From contig JAWKLK010000001.1 of NCBI GenBank assembly GCA_041392785.1, positions 620,001-684,000 of the forward strand: DNA of 64,000 nucleotides, in the 5' to 3' direction. Every line of letters starts with the position of its first letter. Position 1 is the stretch's first letter. A program made the position numbers and the translations under genes. Below, in pieces: positions 1 to 9,277 of the stretch. Source of the stretch: OLB9 sp041392785. GTDB lineage: Bacteria; Bacteroidota; Bacteroidia; Chitinophagales; Saprospiraceae. Below the pieces are notes generated by a model that saw nothing but the letters and a program-made list of their open reading frames with translations, did not search any database and was not told where the DNA came from.

Positions 1-97
1 TTAAGAAATTTACAGCATCATTGGATACTCCGACCACCAAATCCAAAAAAGACAAAATGATTAATACAACGAGCGCTGAATACAGAAATAAATCCAT
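1..97 (-). CDS. Inorganic phosphate transporter, PiT family (N-terminal fragment)
   Basis: Only the first 32 codons lie in the window; the gene runs off the left edge. Read on the minus strand from the ATG at 95-97, the peptide starts MDLFLYSALVVLIILSFLDL and continues VVGVSNDAVNFL. The motif GVSNDAVNFL is the first conserved signature of Bacteroidota PiT (PF01384) phosphate permeases, preceded by the first membrane helix. Members exchange phosphate with protons or sodium across the inner membrane. It lies downstream of the M4 protease gene on the same strand with an 86-base gap. The family call rests on this single motif, because the rest of the gene is not visible. Confidence 0.72.
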   Translation of the reverse strand, partial: MDLFLYSALVVLIILSFLDLVVGVSNDAVNFL

Positions 98-183
98 AAG
101 TCTTGATTAAGCATTAATTGTCAAAGGTATAACAATTTCGAATCCCATTTGGAAAACCTAATATTAATTTAATATTAAGCATT

Positions 184-3100
184 CTATTTTGAAATAATAA
201 ATTGAACTGCTTGTGTTTTTGAAGAAATACCCTTATTTATTGATACAAAATAATTACCCATAGGTAAATCTGTCACCGATCTAGAAATTGTATTATTTCC
301 AGCAAATAATGCTTGTGTCCAATTGTGAATTGTTCTTCCATCTTTGTCAACTATTGAAAATACAACACTCTGACTTTTCTGTGAAGTACATTGGATATGC
401 AACTCATTTTTGACAGGATTTTGCAATATACTGAATGCCAAATCGTCCTCTGTATTAGTAATAGAAAAATCATTTGTTGCTGACAGATTTCTTAAACCAT
501 TACTGAACCAAACTGCCCAATTTCTATTTGAACAAAATAAAACAGCATCCGAACTAGGTTCAATTTTATTGGTTTTCAAATTGATGATGCCAAGATTTGT
601 CGCTGCACTGCCATCATTATCAAATATCAACTTATCATCTTTGTTACTATAATTAGGGAATCCAAGTGTATTGTTTTCATAAATCAATTTTAGCTCACCA
701 CGTTCTATATTGGCTGCTACGATATCGTCGTCACCATTTTTATGGATATAGTCAAAACTGATGATATACGGTGAATTCTTTGAAAATGTTGGGTTCCCAA
801 CACTTACTCCATTATTGAGGGAATTGAAAAGTTTATCGATGGTTCCCAAAGCAAAAGACGACGATTTGTTATTCCAAACATTAATAAATCCAATATCCCA
901 GTATGTAATGCCACCTGACAATGTGCTATTTATTTCATTCTTGGCATCATAAATAATGTTTTCTCCTGATAAATCAAACTCCATGGCATCAGCATACAAT
1001 ACGTCTCCGGTGGACACATTAGCAGAATATGTCGGATTGTATAATTCAAACTCATTTTGTGTTTGAGACACAAAATCATACACCAAAATGGTATTGTCCT
1101 CTACATCATAGAGTGCAGCCAATTTACTGCCATCTTTTGAAAGGATCACATTTCGCCAAATAGGTTGATTATCTAGCACCTGCTCGGCTGAAACTGTTGC
1201 TGTTTGCCAGTTTATTTCTTGATAATACATTTTTTTATCACTGGCCACATAGGCTATTACAGTTCCATCATCTGTAACACTAGGTTTGGAAATAATAGTT
1301 TTGTTCGAAATTTTCACAATTTCTGTACCTGTATTGTCATAAATAAACAATCCCACACCATTCTCACCAGTTACCAAAATAAAATCTTGTCCTGGATTGG
1401 TATTGACATCGGTTTCATAATTTCCACCAGAATCACCCAAGATGCCAACTTGATCAAATGCTGATTTTGCTGCATTTATTTCAGTGTTCCCATAAAGGTC
1501 TGTGGCTGCCTTTATCACAGCAATACGTGCATCTACAAATTTTGATGATTTAGTTAAATAATTTGAGAGTGCTCTGTAATAAACTTTTTCTGCTTTATCC
1601 TTGCCTACTGCTGTGGCGAATAGATAAAATGCATGATTTGGAATACCGCTATTAAGGTGGACTCCACCATTATCTTCACTACCTGTATACCTTTCATTGT
1701 AATGTTTTGGCTGCCATCCTGCATTGAAATTTCCAGTAGATGCTCCATTATGAGGATTTTGCAAATTTCGTAAGGCGCCAGAAGGAAAGGCTGCAGTCCT
1801 TACCACATCTTCTCCAATCAACCAATCATCCCTATCTATCAATGCACCAAAAACATCTGCAAAAGACTCATTCAATGCACCCGACTCGCCCTCATATTCT
1901 AGATTTGCTGTATTTTCTATGACTCCATGTGACATTTCATGCCCTGCTACATCTAGACCTCTTGCCAAAGGAAGGAATCCAGAATCACCATTTCCGTAAA
2001 ACATAGCTTGTCCATTCCAAAAAGCATTACCCATAGAAGAACCGTCATCATCTGCTACATTAATTATAGATATGATATTACCACCAGTACCATTGATGGA
2101 TGTTCTGTTGTGTGTGGCTTTAAAATAATTGTAGGCAATCCCACCATTATAGTGCGCAGAAACTGAAGTTTTATTAGACCATGTGTTTGACGATGATTTT
2201 ACATGATCATAAGTAAATGAATTTCGAGATGGTGAGGTATTCTGTGCATCAATGGTCCATATCACACCAGAAGGATCATTGGGTAGTTGAGCTGCTGTTG
2301 AGCTAAACATATCTCTTGTTGCATCTATCATATAATAAGTAGATCCCACTTGGTATGAATTCACTGTTCGGCTGATATCAAAAAGATCCTTTGCAGTCGT
2401 TGATGCTTTACCGTCCAGTGGAGCCATATCATCCATACAATCACTAGATGTTATGGTATGGTTATGCAATGTACACATGGCAATCCTTTTCTTTAATACT
2501 TCTCCACTATGTGCGTCGATAAAGTATTCCCACCTTTCTGCAAGATTTTTATAAGCTAAAATATGGAAAGCAAGATGAATTTCTTCATCTTTAAGAAAGA
2601 TAACTTTGGTTTTCTTCATGCTGTAATCGCCGAATACTGCTGTCCAATCATGTTGATAATCAATCATTACTCCCATATCATCATTCAGATTTCGGTCTAC
2701 CACGTCATCTGAAATCGTAGGCGTAACAGATACTGTCCAAGAATTGATATCATAATAATTTCCATTGAGAAAATCAAAATCTCCCTCTACGCCATGAACC
2801 ATAATTTCTGCACCATAAATTGGCACATTTTTATAGTTTTGTTGCCATTTGACATGAGACATTCCTATTTCATCTTTTTCTGTCTTGAGATATGAAAAAT
2901 CAGATTCATTAACTTGCATAAGTGGCGCAGCAGCCGTCAAATACGCATAGGCGGCCTTCTCAACAGTAAGTCCACGAGCAGCTAATCCCTTGACTTTTCC
3001 TTCAATAGAAATGGGAAGTCCTCTTTCATTTTTTATACCTGAAATTAAATCAAAAGAACCTGCATGATTCATAGACTTAAAAGTCAAAGTTTGGGGTAAT

Positions 3101-3249
3101 TCACGCACTTTATTGAAAGAAAAGTTGATATTTTGCAAGTTAAGAGGAGCTTTATCATCCCACGTATGTCCGAATTGAATGTCTTTTTTCTGAGAAAACA
3201 TCAATACAGGCAATAATATCACTAAAATGGGTGCAAAAAAATGCTTCAT
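184..3249 (-). CDS. Secreted M4 (thermolysin-like) metalloprotease with T9SS sorting domain
   Basis: This 1021-residue protein is exported. Residues 1-19 form a signal peptide, about 45-255 an FTP/PepSY-type propeptide, and about 300-605 the peptidase M4 domain. The zinc site is H437-E-M-S-H441 with the third ligand E461 in GALNESFAD. The thermolysin catalytic histidine is H531 in DNGGVHLNSG, so the active site is complete. Residues about 620-930 look like a TolB/WD40-type beta-propeller. The last 80 residues (beta-rich, NPVKNELHI at the start, ending in VQFIISK) match a type A T9SS C-terminal domain, so the enzyme is probably secreted through the outer membrane and surface-attached or released. 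Its likely role is extracellular protein degradation. It lies 17 bases downstream of a small lipoprotein-like gene and may share its promoter. The ATG start is well placed before the signal peptide. Confidence 0.93.
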   Translation of the reverse strand: MKHFFAPILVILLPVLMFSQKKDIQFGHTWDDKAPLNLQNINFSFNKVRELPQTLTFKSMNHAGSFDLISGIKNERGLPISIEGKVKGLAARGLTVEKAAYAYLTAAAPLMQVNESDFSYLKTEKDEIGMSHVKWQQNYKNVPIYGAEIMVHGVEGDFDFLNGNYYDINSWTVSVTPTISDDVVDRNLNDDMGVMIDYQHDWTAVFGDYSMKKTKVIFLKDEEIHLAFHILAYKNLAERWEYFIDAHSGEVLKKRIAMCTLHNHTITSSDCMDDMAPLDGKASTTAKDLFDISRTVNSYQVGSTYYMIDATRDMFSSTAAQLPNDPSGVIWTIDAQNTSPSRNSFTYDHVKSSSNTWSNKTSVSAHYNGGIAYNYFKATHNRTSINGTGGNIISIINVADDDGSSMGNAFWNGQAMFYGNGDSGFLPLARGLDVAGHEMSHGVIENTANLEYEGESGALNESFADVFGALIDRDDWLIGEDVVRTAAFPSGALRNLQNPHNGASTGNFNAGWQPKHYNERYTGSEDNGGVHLNSGIPNHAFYLFATAVGKDKAEKVYYRALSNYLTKSSKFVDARIAVIKAATDLYGNTEINAAKSAFDQVGILGDSGGNYETDVNTNPGQDFILVTGENGVGLFIYDNTGTEIVKISNKTIISKPSVTDDGTVIAYVASDKKMYYQEINWQTATVSAEQVLDNQPIWRNVILSKDGSKLAALYDVEDNTILVYDFVSQTQNEFELYNPTYSANVSTGDVLYADAMEFDLSGENIIYDAKNEINSTLSGGITYWDIGFINVWNNKSSSFALGTIDKLFNSLNNGVSVGNPTFSKNSPYIISFDYIHKNGDDDIVAANIERGELKLIYENNTLGFPNYSNKDDKLIFDNDGSAATNLGIINLKTNKIEPSSDAVLFCSNRNWAVWFSNGLRNLSATNDFSITNTEDDLAFSILQNPVKNELHIQCTSQKSQSVVFSIVDKDGRTIHNWTQALFAGNNTISRSVTDLPMGNYFVSINKGISSKTQAVQFIISK

Positions 3250-3266
3250 TCGGTTAAAAATTTATA

Positions 3267-3578
3267 TTAATTATTATTTGAGTGTTCTAAAGAATACTTT
3301 TTTATGATTTGCATCAACACATTGTAATAAGTTTCTATGTTGACATTTTCGAGGTTGCCTTTACCCCACATTAATTGTTTTTTTTCGTTGTTTTGGTTGG
3401 ATCTAATAAAAAAGTATCTGTTTCCTGGTGCGTTTAATTCTGTTTTATCCAACTCCAATGAATAAAAATTTGATAGTAACTGCTTGGATTTTGCAGTAGA
3501 AATTTTACCAAATTCTCTTATAGTTTCACCTTCTTTTATGTAAATACCACCTTTTTTAGTAAGATAGTATTCTGTCAC
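3267..3578 (-). CDS. Hypothetical protein, probably the body of a frameshifted lipoprotein
   Basis: I do not recognise a family. The visible 103 residues begin at a GTG codon (MTEYYLTKKGGIYIKEGETI) and end SLEHSNNN. The same frame stays open upstream of the GTG and encodes plausible coding sequence (NYVRPNDSKEEFISFGNGGG) but holds no start codon before a TGA. A lipoprotein signal peptide sits just upstream in another frame (3634-3726). The simplest reading is one gene of about 150 residues spanning 3267-3726 with a one-base disruption, either real or an assembly error. It precedes the M4 protease by 17 bases and may be cotranscribed with it. Confidence 0.5.
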   Translation of the reverse strand: MTEYYLTKKGGIYIKEGETIREFGKISTAKSKQLLSNFYSLELDKTELNAPGNRYFFIRSNQNNEKKQLMWGKGNLENVNIETYYNVLMQIIKKYSLEHSNNN

Positions 3579-3633
3579 TGCTCCTGTAAACCCACCTCCA
3601 TTACCAAAAGAAATAAACTCTTCTTTACTATCA

Positions 3634-3726
3634 TTAGGTCGAACATAGTTTTTGAGATTTACATGACAAGAAAGGTAATGCCAATGTCAAAATAAGTGTC
3701 ATATTCAAAAATAAGAGACGCACCAT
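3634..3726 (-). pseudogene. Out-of-frame lipoprotein signal peptide belonging to the 3267-3578 gene
   Basis: The ATG at 3724-3726 starts MVRLLFLNMTLILTLALPF, followed by LSCKSQK and a stop at 3634-3636. This is a hydrophobic signal sequence ending in a lipobox-like LSC. On its own it encodes only 30 residues. Removing one base, for instance from the five-A run in CAAAAAC (minus strand), would join it to the frame of the downstream ORF. A TACATTTG promoter element sits about 38 bases upstream of this ATG, supporting it as the true start of the gene. Confidence 0.5.
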
Positions 3727-3763
3727 AAGATTTTGACTTTAATTTAAAATTCAATTGATAGTA

Positions 3764-3771
3764 CAAATGTA
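3764..3771 (-). promoter_or_regulatory. Promoter -7 element TACATTTG for the lipoprotein/M4 protease unit
   Basis: On the minus strand the octamer TACATTTG matches the Bacteroidota -7 consensus TAnnTTTG exactly. It lies about 38 bases before the ATG at 3726. No TTTG was seen at the -33 position, so this is a half-site call. Confidence 0.38.
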
Positions 3772-3808
3772 TGTATTTTTGACTTTCTATGTGTAATAAA
3801 GTTACATA

Positions 3809-4411
3809 TTAGTCTAACGCCAAAAATTTTTCAGCCTCCTCAAAGTCTTGTGGTGAATTGACATTAAAAAAACATTTTGGCCAAATATTTACCAAATGGT
3901 CAACATTATAATAAAGTACATTAAATTGAGAAATAACATCGCTGATTTTAAAAGTACCTGCACGGATACAATCTAAAACGCCATCTTTAATGTCAGATTT
4001 ATACAAAGCACACAAAGGCTCCAGTTTATCACCATGAATAGGAATGACAATTTCTCTCTCCTCCTTCTGTCTCAATATTTCTGAAATTAAATCCAACGGA
4101 ATAAAAGGCATGTCACAACCTACCACCAGATTAAAATCAGACGTAGAGTGTTTTATTGCTGTGTAAATACCCGAAATAGGACCTGATTGTGCCACATCTG
4201 GAAAATCTTGAATGACTTCATATCCAAAATGACTATATGATTCCGAATGGCCTATTATGGTGGTTTTTTGGCAATGAAATGTACAAACGTCTAATGTATA
4301 TTGAATCATCGGCTTTCCAAAAAGTAATTTTAATCCCTTGGGTTCGCCGCCCATCCGACTACTTTTACCTCCTGATAAAATGTATGCATTTACTATATCC
4401 CTATTTTCCAT
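3809..4411 (-). CDS. mobA: Molybdenum cofactor guanylyltransferase (MobA-like)
   Basis: MobA transfers GMP from GTP to molybdopterin to make the guanine dinucleotide form of the molybdenum cofactor in the cytoplasm. The N-terminal nucleotide-binding motif is AYILSGGKSSRMGGEPKGL, followed by GPISGIYTAI and the metal-binding aspartate region VVGCDMPFI, all typical of MobA (NTP_transf_3 fold). From the ATG at 4409-4411 the protein has 200 residues, the usual MobA length. A TTG seven codons further upstream would overlap prmC and is less likely. The gene begins 5 bases after the prmC stop, so the two are cotranscribed. No other molybdenum-cofactor gene is in the window; a related nucleotidyltransferase role such as MocA is less likely. 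Confidence 0.85.
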   Translation of the reverse strand: MENRDIVNAYILSGGKSSRMGGEPKGLKLLFGKPMIQYTLDVCTFHCQKTTIIGHSESYSHFGYEVIQDFPDVAQSGPISGIYTAIKHSTSDFNLVVGCDMPFIPLDLISEILRQKEEREIVIPIHGDKLEPLCALYKSDIKDGVLDCIRAGTFKISDVISQFNVLYYNVDHLVNIWPKCFFNVNSPQDFEEAEKFLALD

Positions 4412-4416
4412 TGATA

Positions 4417-5256
4417 TTATTCGATAAAACAAGCTGTAACAATCCTCTGCTTCCTCTGCATATCTTCTAAAAGTTCGATTTCATGAAAATGTAAATTGGA
4501 CAATAACTGTACAACTTCCTTGGCGCGAAACTCACTTATTTCAAAAACGACATATGTCTTTTGCTTTAATCTGGTCACCCACGTAGAGATAGCACTATAA
4601 AACTCCAATGCATTATGTTTGACAAACAATGCGTTATGTGGCTCATGGTCTAAGACATTCGCCGCCATTCCTGCCTGTTCATCTTTAGTAATATAAGGAG
4701 GATTTGAAATTATAAGTTGTGCATTTGGCACATTAGAAAGTTGTTCAAAGTCCAAAACATCAATATGATGCCAATTGATTTCCACAAGATGTTTGGATGC
4801 ATTCATCTTCGCTACTTCCAATGCTCCTTCGGATATATCTAGTCCAGACACATTTTTTATTCCTGTTTCAAGAGCGATTGTAATAGGTAAAACTCCAGAT
4901 CCTGTCCCAATATCCAAACAAGAGGTTAAATGATGTTTCCTTATCAATGATATAGCCTTATGAGCCAATTCCTCAGTTTCGGGACGAGGTATGAGTACGC
5001 GGTTGTCAACAAAGAAAGATTTTCCGTAGAAATCAGCACGATTTGTAATATATTGATAGGGCTCCTGATACCTTAATCTATCCAAAATGTGGCGAAACTT
5101 GATACTGTCTTCTATATCAAAATCGCCTTTATTCAGTTTTGTATATTCTGGAAAAACATCTTCTAGGATATACTTTGCAATGGTTCTAGCACTCGAATCT
5201 GATTCATACCGTGAGGCAATATCAACCAAAGCCACAAATGCATCATTCAAGGTCAT
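4417..5256 (-). CDS. prmC: Peptide chain release factor N5-glutamine methyltransferase
   Basis: PrmC (HemK) methylates the glutamine of the GGQ motif in release factors RF1 and RF2 using S-adenosylmethionine. The 279-residue length is standard. The N-terminal helical domain (about 1-75) is followed by a Rossmann methyltransferase domain with CLDIGTGSGVLPITIA for SAM binding and the catalytic IISNPPYITKDE. The linker RVLIPRPETEEL is the usual PrmC hallmark (PRPETE). The start overlaps the stop of the upstream flippase gene by four bases (ATGA), and mobA follows 5 bases downstream, so translation of the three is probably coupled. Confidence 0.95.
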   Translation of the reverse strand: MTLNDAFVALVDIASRYESDSSARTIAKYILEDVFPEYTKLNKGDFDIEDSIKFRHILDRLRYQEPYQYITNRADFYGKSFFVDNRVLIPRPETEELAHKAISLIRKHHLTSCLDIGTGSGVLPITIALETGIKNVSGLDISEGALEVAKMNASKHLVEINWHHIDVLDFEQLSNVPNAQLIISNPPYITKDEQAGMAANVLDHEPHNALFVKHNALEFYSAISTWVTRLKQKTYVVFEISEFRAKEVVQLLSNLHFHEIELLEDMQRKQRIVTACFIE

Positions 5257-6566
5257 AATACAAAATGGTAACTGAAATAAAAAGTCAAAATCAGCCCAAA
5301 ACTCAATAAAATGTAGTGTTTTAGGTGAATCATATCTTGTATCTTTATATGATTTACTCTCGTATTATACATTATCAAAACAACTTTCTGGATTAAATAA
5401 GCAATCACCGTAGCAAACACTAAGCCTTTAAGTCCCCAAATTTTCACCCACCATAGACTCAAAGTGATATTTGCAATAATTTCAATGATGGTACTGTACA
5501 TGATAATATTAAACTGTTGTTTTGCCAAAAGAATAGTTTGTGGCAATAATACTCTACTTATTAATATCAATAAATATACATTGAATATGATAGCAGATTC
5601 TCTAAAAGTGTCAGTGTACACAAACCCAAATATAAATGGACTGCTGAGCATGAGTATGATCGCTATTGGAAAAGTAAAATACATCAGTTTATTTACTTTT
5701 TGTTTTAATTCAAGTAAGTCAAAACCATTGGTTTGTAAAATAGAAATATAAGCCATTGACAAGCCAGCAAATAAAAAATTGCTTAATGGCAACTCTCTAG
5801 CTCCATATCTAAATACCGCAAATGTAGCATCACTAAAAAAATATTTTACCATCCATCCATCCATAACCTCCATTATCATTGAGATCATTTGATTGCCTAA
5901 AATGGGAAGTGATCCAATAAATACAGTAAAAATGTATCTATAATCTGCAGTAAAAAAAGAAGTATTAGAAAATGAAAGCATAAAATATACCCATCGTATT
6001 ACTCCGAAACCAATCAATACCATTAAAAAGTGCTCAATACTTGGGCCCATTAAGGCAACTGTAAAAAATAGTATAAGTAGCCCTATTTGAGAAAAATGAA
6101 TGTATTTTAAAAAATGTTTCGACTTATCCAACACAAAGTAAACAATCTCCAATGGCGCCAATGCTGACATAACAAAGATATATCCTAAAATGTAGTAAAT
6201 AAATGAGTGTAAACTTTTAAATAGCAACCAATTTGGGCTGAAAATAACAATACCTAACAATAGAATCCCTACAAATGACGCAAAGACCATCCCCAATGTA
6301 TAGATACCCGAGACAAATTTGGATTTATCATCAATATCTTGTTTTTCATAACTCGCCATGAGATAAGTGGTCAAACCGTGATGAAAGAAAAATGTACCAG
6401 AATGAACAAAAAAGAGTATCCATTCATAGGTACCTATGTCTTCTTTCGGCAGTCCACTTCGCACTATGATTACGCTAGTGATCAAGCTTACCACATATCG
6501 AAGGATCAAAAAATATCGGTAAATGAATTTTCTATCCTGAAATCTTCGTTGTATTTGACTTAGCAA
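5253..6566 (-). CDS. Polysaccharide flippase-like membrane protein (MATE/Wzx superfamily)
   Basis: This 437-residue protein has about 12 hydrophobic helices with short polar loops, the pattern of Wzx-type lipid-linked oligosaccharide flippases in the MOP superfamily. The N-terminus (RYFLILRYVVSLITSVIIV, then RSGLPKEDIGTYEWIL) resembles the oligosaccharide flippase entry helix pair. It probably translocates a lipid-linked glycan precursor across the inner membrane, but the substrate cannot be read from the sequence and no glycosyltransferases are adjacent. It lies 34 bases after the TauE/SafE-like gene and overlaps prmC by four bases. A perfect -7 element (6592-6599) just upstream may give it its own transcript. 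Confidence 0.72.
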   Translation of the reverse strand: MLSQIQRRFQDRKFIYRYFLILRYVVSLITSVIIVRSGLPKEDIGTYEWILFFVHSGTFFFHHGLTTYLMASYEKQDIDDKSKFVSGIYTLGMVFASFVGILLLGIVIFSPNWLLFKSLHSFIYYILGYIFVMSALAPLEIVYFVLDKSKHFLKYIHFSQIGLLILFFTVALMGPSIEHFLMVLIGFGVIRWVYFMLSFSNTSFFTADYRYIFTVFIGSLPILGNQMISMIMEVMDGWMVKYFFSDATFAVFRYGARELPLSNFLFAGLSMAYISILQTNGFDLLELKQKVNKLMYFTFPIAIILMLSSPFIFGFVYTDTFRESAIIFNVYLLILISRVLLPQTILLAKQQFNIIMYSTIIEIIANITLSLWWVKIWGLKGLVFATVIAYLIQKVVLIMYNTRVNHIKIQDMIHLKHYILLSFGLILTFYFSYHFVL

Positions 6567-6591
6567 AGTCTGATTTTGTCCTATAAAAGTG

Positions 6592-6599
6592 CAAACATA
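6592..6599 (-). promoter_or_regulatory. Possible internal promoter -7 element TATGTTTG
   Basis: TATGTTTG on the minus strand matches TAnnTTTG in the short gap between the TauE/SafE-like gene and the flippase, 26 bases before the flippase ATG. There is no TTTG at -33. It could start a flippase-prmC-mobA transcript separate from the cco operon. Confidence 0.3.
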
Positions 6600-6600
6600 A

Positions 6601-7299
6601 TCAATGGCACATTATTGGATGGTTCAGAGCGTCTATAAAATTTAATTGTAAAGGCAATTTTGACATTACACCACGATAAATCAAGTAAAACCCCGTCAAA
6701 CCCATTAGAATAGGATAAAGTCTTTGTAATGACATTCTTACTTTTCCTTGAATCATTGTGGGTAACAGTATGACAAGAAACATTGCTGGAAAAGTCCCTA
6801 ATCCGAAAAAAACCATAAATCCTACAGTTCCCCATATATTGGACAATGTGATTGCTGCCATGAGAGCTACATATACAAGACCACATGGCAACAATCCATT
6901 GATAACCCCTACTTGTATAGCAGGAATTTGTCTGCCTTTCTTCATGGCGGACGACATGAATCCGGCAATTTGATTATACAATTTCTTTATGAATTTTTGT
7001 TTACCTATAAGGTGATCTAAGTTGACAGAAAAGAGTGCTAATCCAACTAGAATGGCGCCGAAACTAATAGAAATTGCCTTCTGAAATCCGGCTAAAGATG
7101 CTATTCCTCCCAAAATACCCAAAATGACACCGAGCGTACTGTAACTTAAGACTCTCCCAATATTATAAAAAAAAGTAGGCCACAAAAGTCCCAAAGTATT
7201 TCTGCCTCGATGTGCCAAAGTCCCAAATGCTAACGGACCACACATGCCTACACAGTGTAGACTACCAAAAAAACCTAAAGTGAAAGCAATCCAATACAC
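6601..7299 (-). CDS. TauE/SafE-like (DsbD_2) membrane protein of the cbb3 cluster
   Basis: The 232-residue protein has about six transmembrane helices and opens with LGFFGSLHCVGMCGPLAFG, the conserved Cys/His signature of the cytochrome-biogenesis-type SafE/UreH_2 family (PF13386). A second half-repeat motif is INGLLPCGLVYVAL. Members are frequently encoded at the end of ccoNOQP-ccoGHIS clusters. A role in copper or redox handling during oxidase assembly is inferred from that position and the paired cysteines. It begins one base after the FixH-like gene ends, so they are cotranscribed. The name sulfite exporter should not be taken literally. Confidence 0.8.
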   Translation of the reverse strand: MYWIAFTLGFFGSLHCVGMCGPLAFGTLAHRGRNTLGLLWPTFFYNIGRVLSYSTLGVILGILGGIASLAGFQKAISISFGAILVGLALFSVNLDHLIGKQKFIKKLYNQIAGFMSSAMKKGRQIPAIQVGVINGLLPCGLVYVALMAAITLSNIWGTVGFMVFFGLGTFPAMFLVILLPTMIQGKVRMSLQRLYPILMGLTGFYLIYRGVMSKLPLQLNFIDALNHPIMCH

Positions 7300-7300
7300 A

Positions 7301-7738
7301 TCAAAGTACTATTTCTTCTTCAAAATAGTAGTTCTGACTATTTTGTTTCCAGTCTAGCTTGATTTTCCACCTTCCTGTTTTCAAATTATCAGTGGGGATT
7401 TTATATATTGAATCACCCTGAATGTCGAAACTATATTTTTTATCCAAATGTTTCGAAAGAGGGTTGTACAAGATTATATCCCCATGTTTATCATTTCCAC
7501 TAGGAAAAATTATGGACAATTCATGGTTGGCATTATCATGTGATATCTTGACATTTTCAGTCAGATTTGTCATATTTTTTACCTTGTCATAATGTTCTTG
7601 ATAGTGAATATCTTGATTATAGTAATCATCTATCACAAGACTATGGTCGTACTGTCTAGATTTTATTAATATAAACACAAGTGTACCAATGAATAGAACG
7701 AAAAATAGCACAAGTGCTACCGGCCAATTAAATTTCAT
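7301..7738 (-). CDS. ccoH: FixH/CcoH family cbb3 oxidase assembly protein
   Basis: This 145-residue protein has a single N-terminal membrane helix (NWPVALVLFFVLFIGTLVFI) with the short cytoplasmic start MKF and a periplasmic domain of about 115 residues. That matches FixH (PF05751), which helps assemble the cbb3 oxidase, possibly with the copper ATPase CcoI. The conserved segment YYNQDIHYQEHYDKVKN is typical of Bacteroidota FixH. It lies between ccoG (37-base gap) and the TauE/SafE-like gene (1-base gap). No ccoI is present in the window, so copper delivery must be encoded elsewhere. Confidence 0.85.
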   Translation of the reverse strand: MKFNWPVALVLFFVLFIGTLVFILIKSRQYDHSLVIDDYYNQDIHYQEHYDKVKNMTNLTENVKISHDNANHELSIIFPSGNDKHGDIILYNPLSKHLDKKYSFDIQGDSIYKIPTDNLKTGRWKIKLDWKQNSQNYYFEEEIVL

Positions 7739-7775
7739 GATGAAAATGTTTTAATGTACAATAAAAAATTCAACA

Positions 7776-9257
7776 TTATTTCGGCGGGCTGAAGAACGAT
7801 GTGTTAATTTTTGTGATGAGTTTGTCTCCAGAATAGACACCCACTTTAATCTTATTCTTACGGCTCTGAAGCTTGTCTTTATGTATTTTAACAAAAGCAG
7901 ACCCTTTGATTTGGCTGTTTTTATCCAAATGTAATAAAGGTGAACCCACTACAGATATTTCTCCTTCAGCATCTAAAAGTTTCAATGTGATATCGTATTC
8001 CTTGCCAGTTTTATTGATGAGTTGATAGTTATAGAGATTTGATACTACACCGCCTTCTTGAATCTGATATGTCATTCCGGGTGTCCTCAACATCAAACCT
8101 TGAACATCACTACGCAAGGAAAACAATACAATCTCTATTCCCAATAAAACTAACAATACTGCCGAATAGGCTTTTACTCGCGTGTTAAAAATCTTGTGCT
8201 TTCCTTGGGTTATACCTTCAATACTATCTATTCTAATAAGTTCCTTTGGTTTACCGATTTTCTCCATGACCTCATCACAAGCATCCATACATGCAGTACA
8301 ATTGACACATTCAAGTTGAGTTCCATTTCTAATATCAATACCAGTAGGACAAACATGTACACATAGTTTACAATCTATGCAGTCGCCTTGAATGTTTTGG
8401 GCTAATTGCTTCTCTTCAGCCACCTGTGCAGTAGACAAAATTGGTAGTTGCACCACCTTGGCCGTCTTCGTCAATTTACCTCTAGGCTCTCCCCTTACAA
8501 AGTCATATGCTACTACCAAAGATTTATTGTCAAGCATAACACCTTGAAGTCTACCATATGGGCAAATTGTGGTACAAACTTGTTCTCTCAATCTCGAAAA
8601 AACAATATAAAATACAAATGAGAACAGTATCATAATGACAAAACCAGTAAAATGCTCAGAAATAGGGGATGAAATTATTTTGCCTACTTCATCAACACCT
8701 ATAATGTATGCCAGAAAAATATTAGCAATTAATACTGCAATACTGAAGAAAATGATGTGTTTGAGAGTTCTTTTCCAGATTTTTTCACCTGTCCACGGAG
8801 ATTCAGTCAATCTCTTTTGTGCTTTATAGTCGCCCTCTATGGCATATTCTATCTTTCGGAAAATCATTTCCATAAATATAGTTTGAGGACAAATCCATCC
8901 ACAAAAGATCCTACCGAATACAACTGTAAATAAAATTATGAAGACCAATAGAATCAACATGGCAATCGCAAAGAGATAGAAATCCTGCGGACCAAAATGC
9001 ATACCAAATAAGATGAAATTTCTATTGACCAAATCGATTAATACAAATGGCTCACCATTGACCTTAATAAACGGTATGGCAAATAATATGATCACATAAA
9101 ACCAAGTCAAATAGGTTCTGTAATTATAATATTTGCCAGCCGGTTTTTTTGGATAAATCCAGATTCTTTTTCCAGATTTATCTACTGTGGCAATTTTATC
9201 TCTAAATTGCTCTTCTTGTCCTCCAGTGTTTTGTTGATCCTTGTTTTCTGAGTCCAT
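7776..9257 (-). CDS. ccoG: Cytochrome c oxidase accessory protein CcoG (polyferredoxin)
   Basis: CcoG is a membrane iron-sulfur protein that reduces copper for assembly of cbb3 oxidase. The 493 residues contain a FixG/NapH-like membrane part with the motif FCGWICPQTIFMEMIFRKIE (residues about 117-136) and CTTICPYGRLQG after the fourth helix. Two ferredoxin-type clusters follow, CIDCKLCVHVCPTG near residue 290 and CVNCTACMDACDEVM near 315. A last membrane helix and a beta-rich C-terminal domain (FixG_C-like) complete the architecture. It lies 20 bases downstream of ccoP, within the cco operon. Confidence 0.95.
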   Translation of the reverse strand: MDSENKDQQNTGGQEEQFRDKIATVDKSGKRIWIYPKKPAGKYYNYRTYLTWFYVIILFAIPFIKVNGEPFVLIDLVNRNFILFGMHFGPQDFYLFAIAMLILLVFIILFTVVFGRIFCGWICPQTIFMEMIFRKIEYAIEGDYKAQKRLTESPWTGEKIWKRTLKHIIFFSIAVLIANIFLAYIIGVDEVGKIISSPISEHFTGFVIMILFSFVFYIVFSRLREQVCTTICPYGRLQGVMLDNKSLVVAYDFVRGEPRGKLTKTAKVVQLPILSTAQVAEEKQLAQNIQGDCIDCKLCVHVCPTGIDIRNGTQLECVNCTACMDACDEVMEKIGKPKELIRIDSIEGITQGKHKIFNTRVKAYSAVLLVLLGIEIVLFSLRSDVQGLMLRTPGMTYQIQEGGVVSNLYNYQLINKTGKEYDITLKLLDAEGEISVVGSPLLHLDKNSQIKGSAFVKIHKDKLQSRKNKIKVGVYSGDKLITKINTSFFSPPK

Positions 9258-9277
9258 TATATATTAATTGTGGAAAA

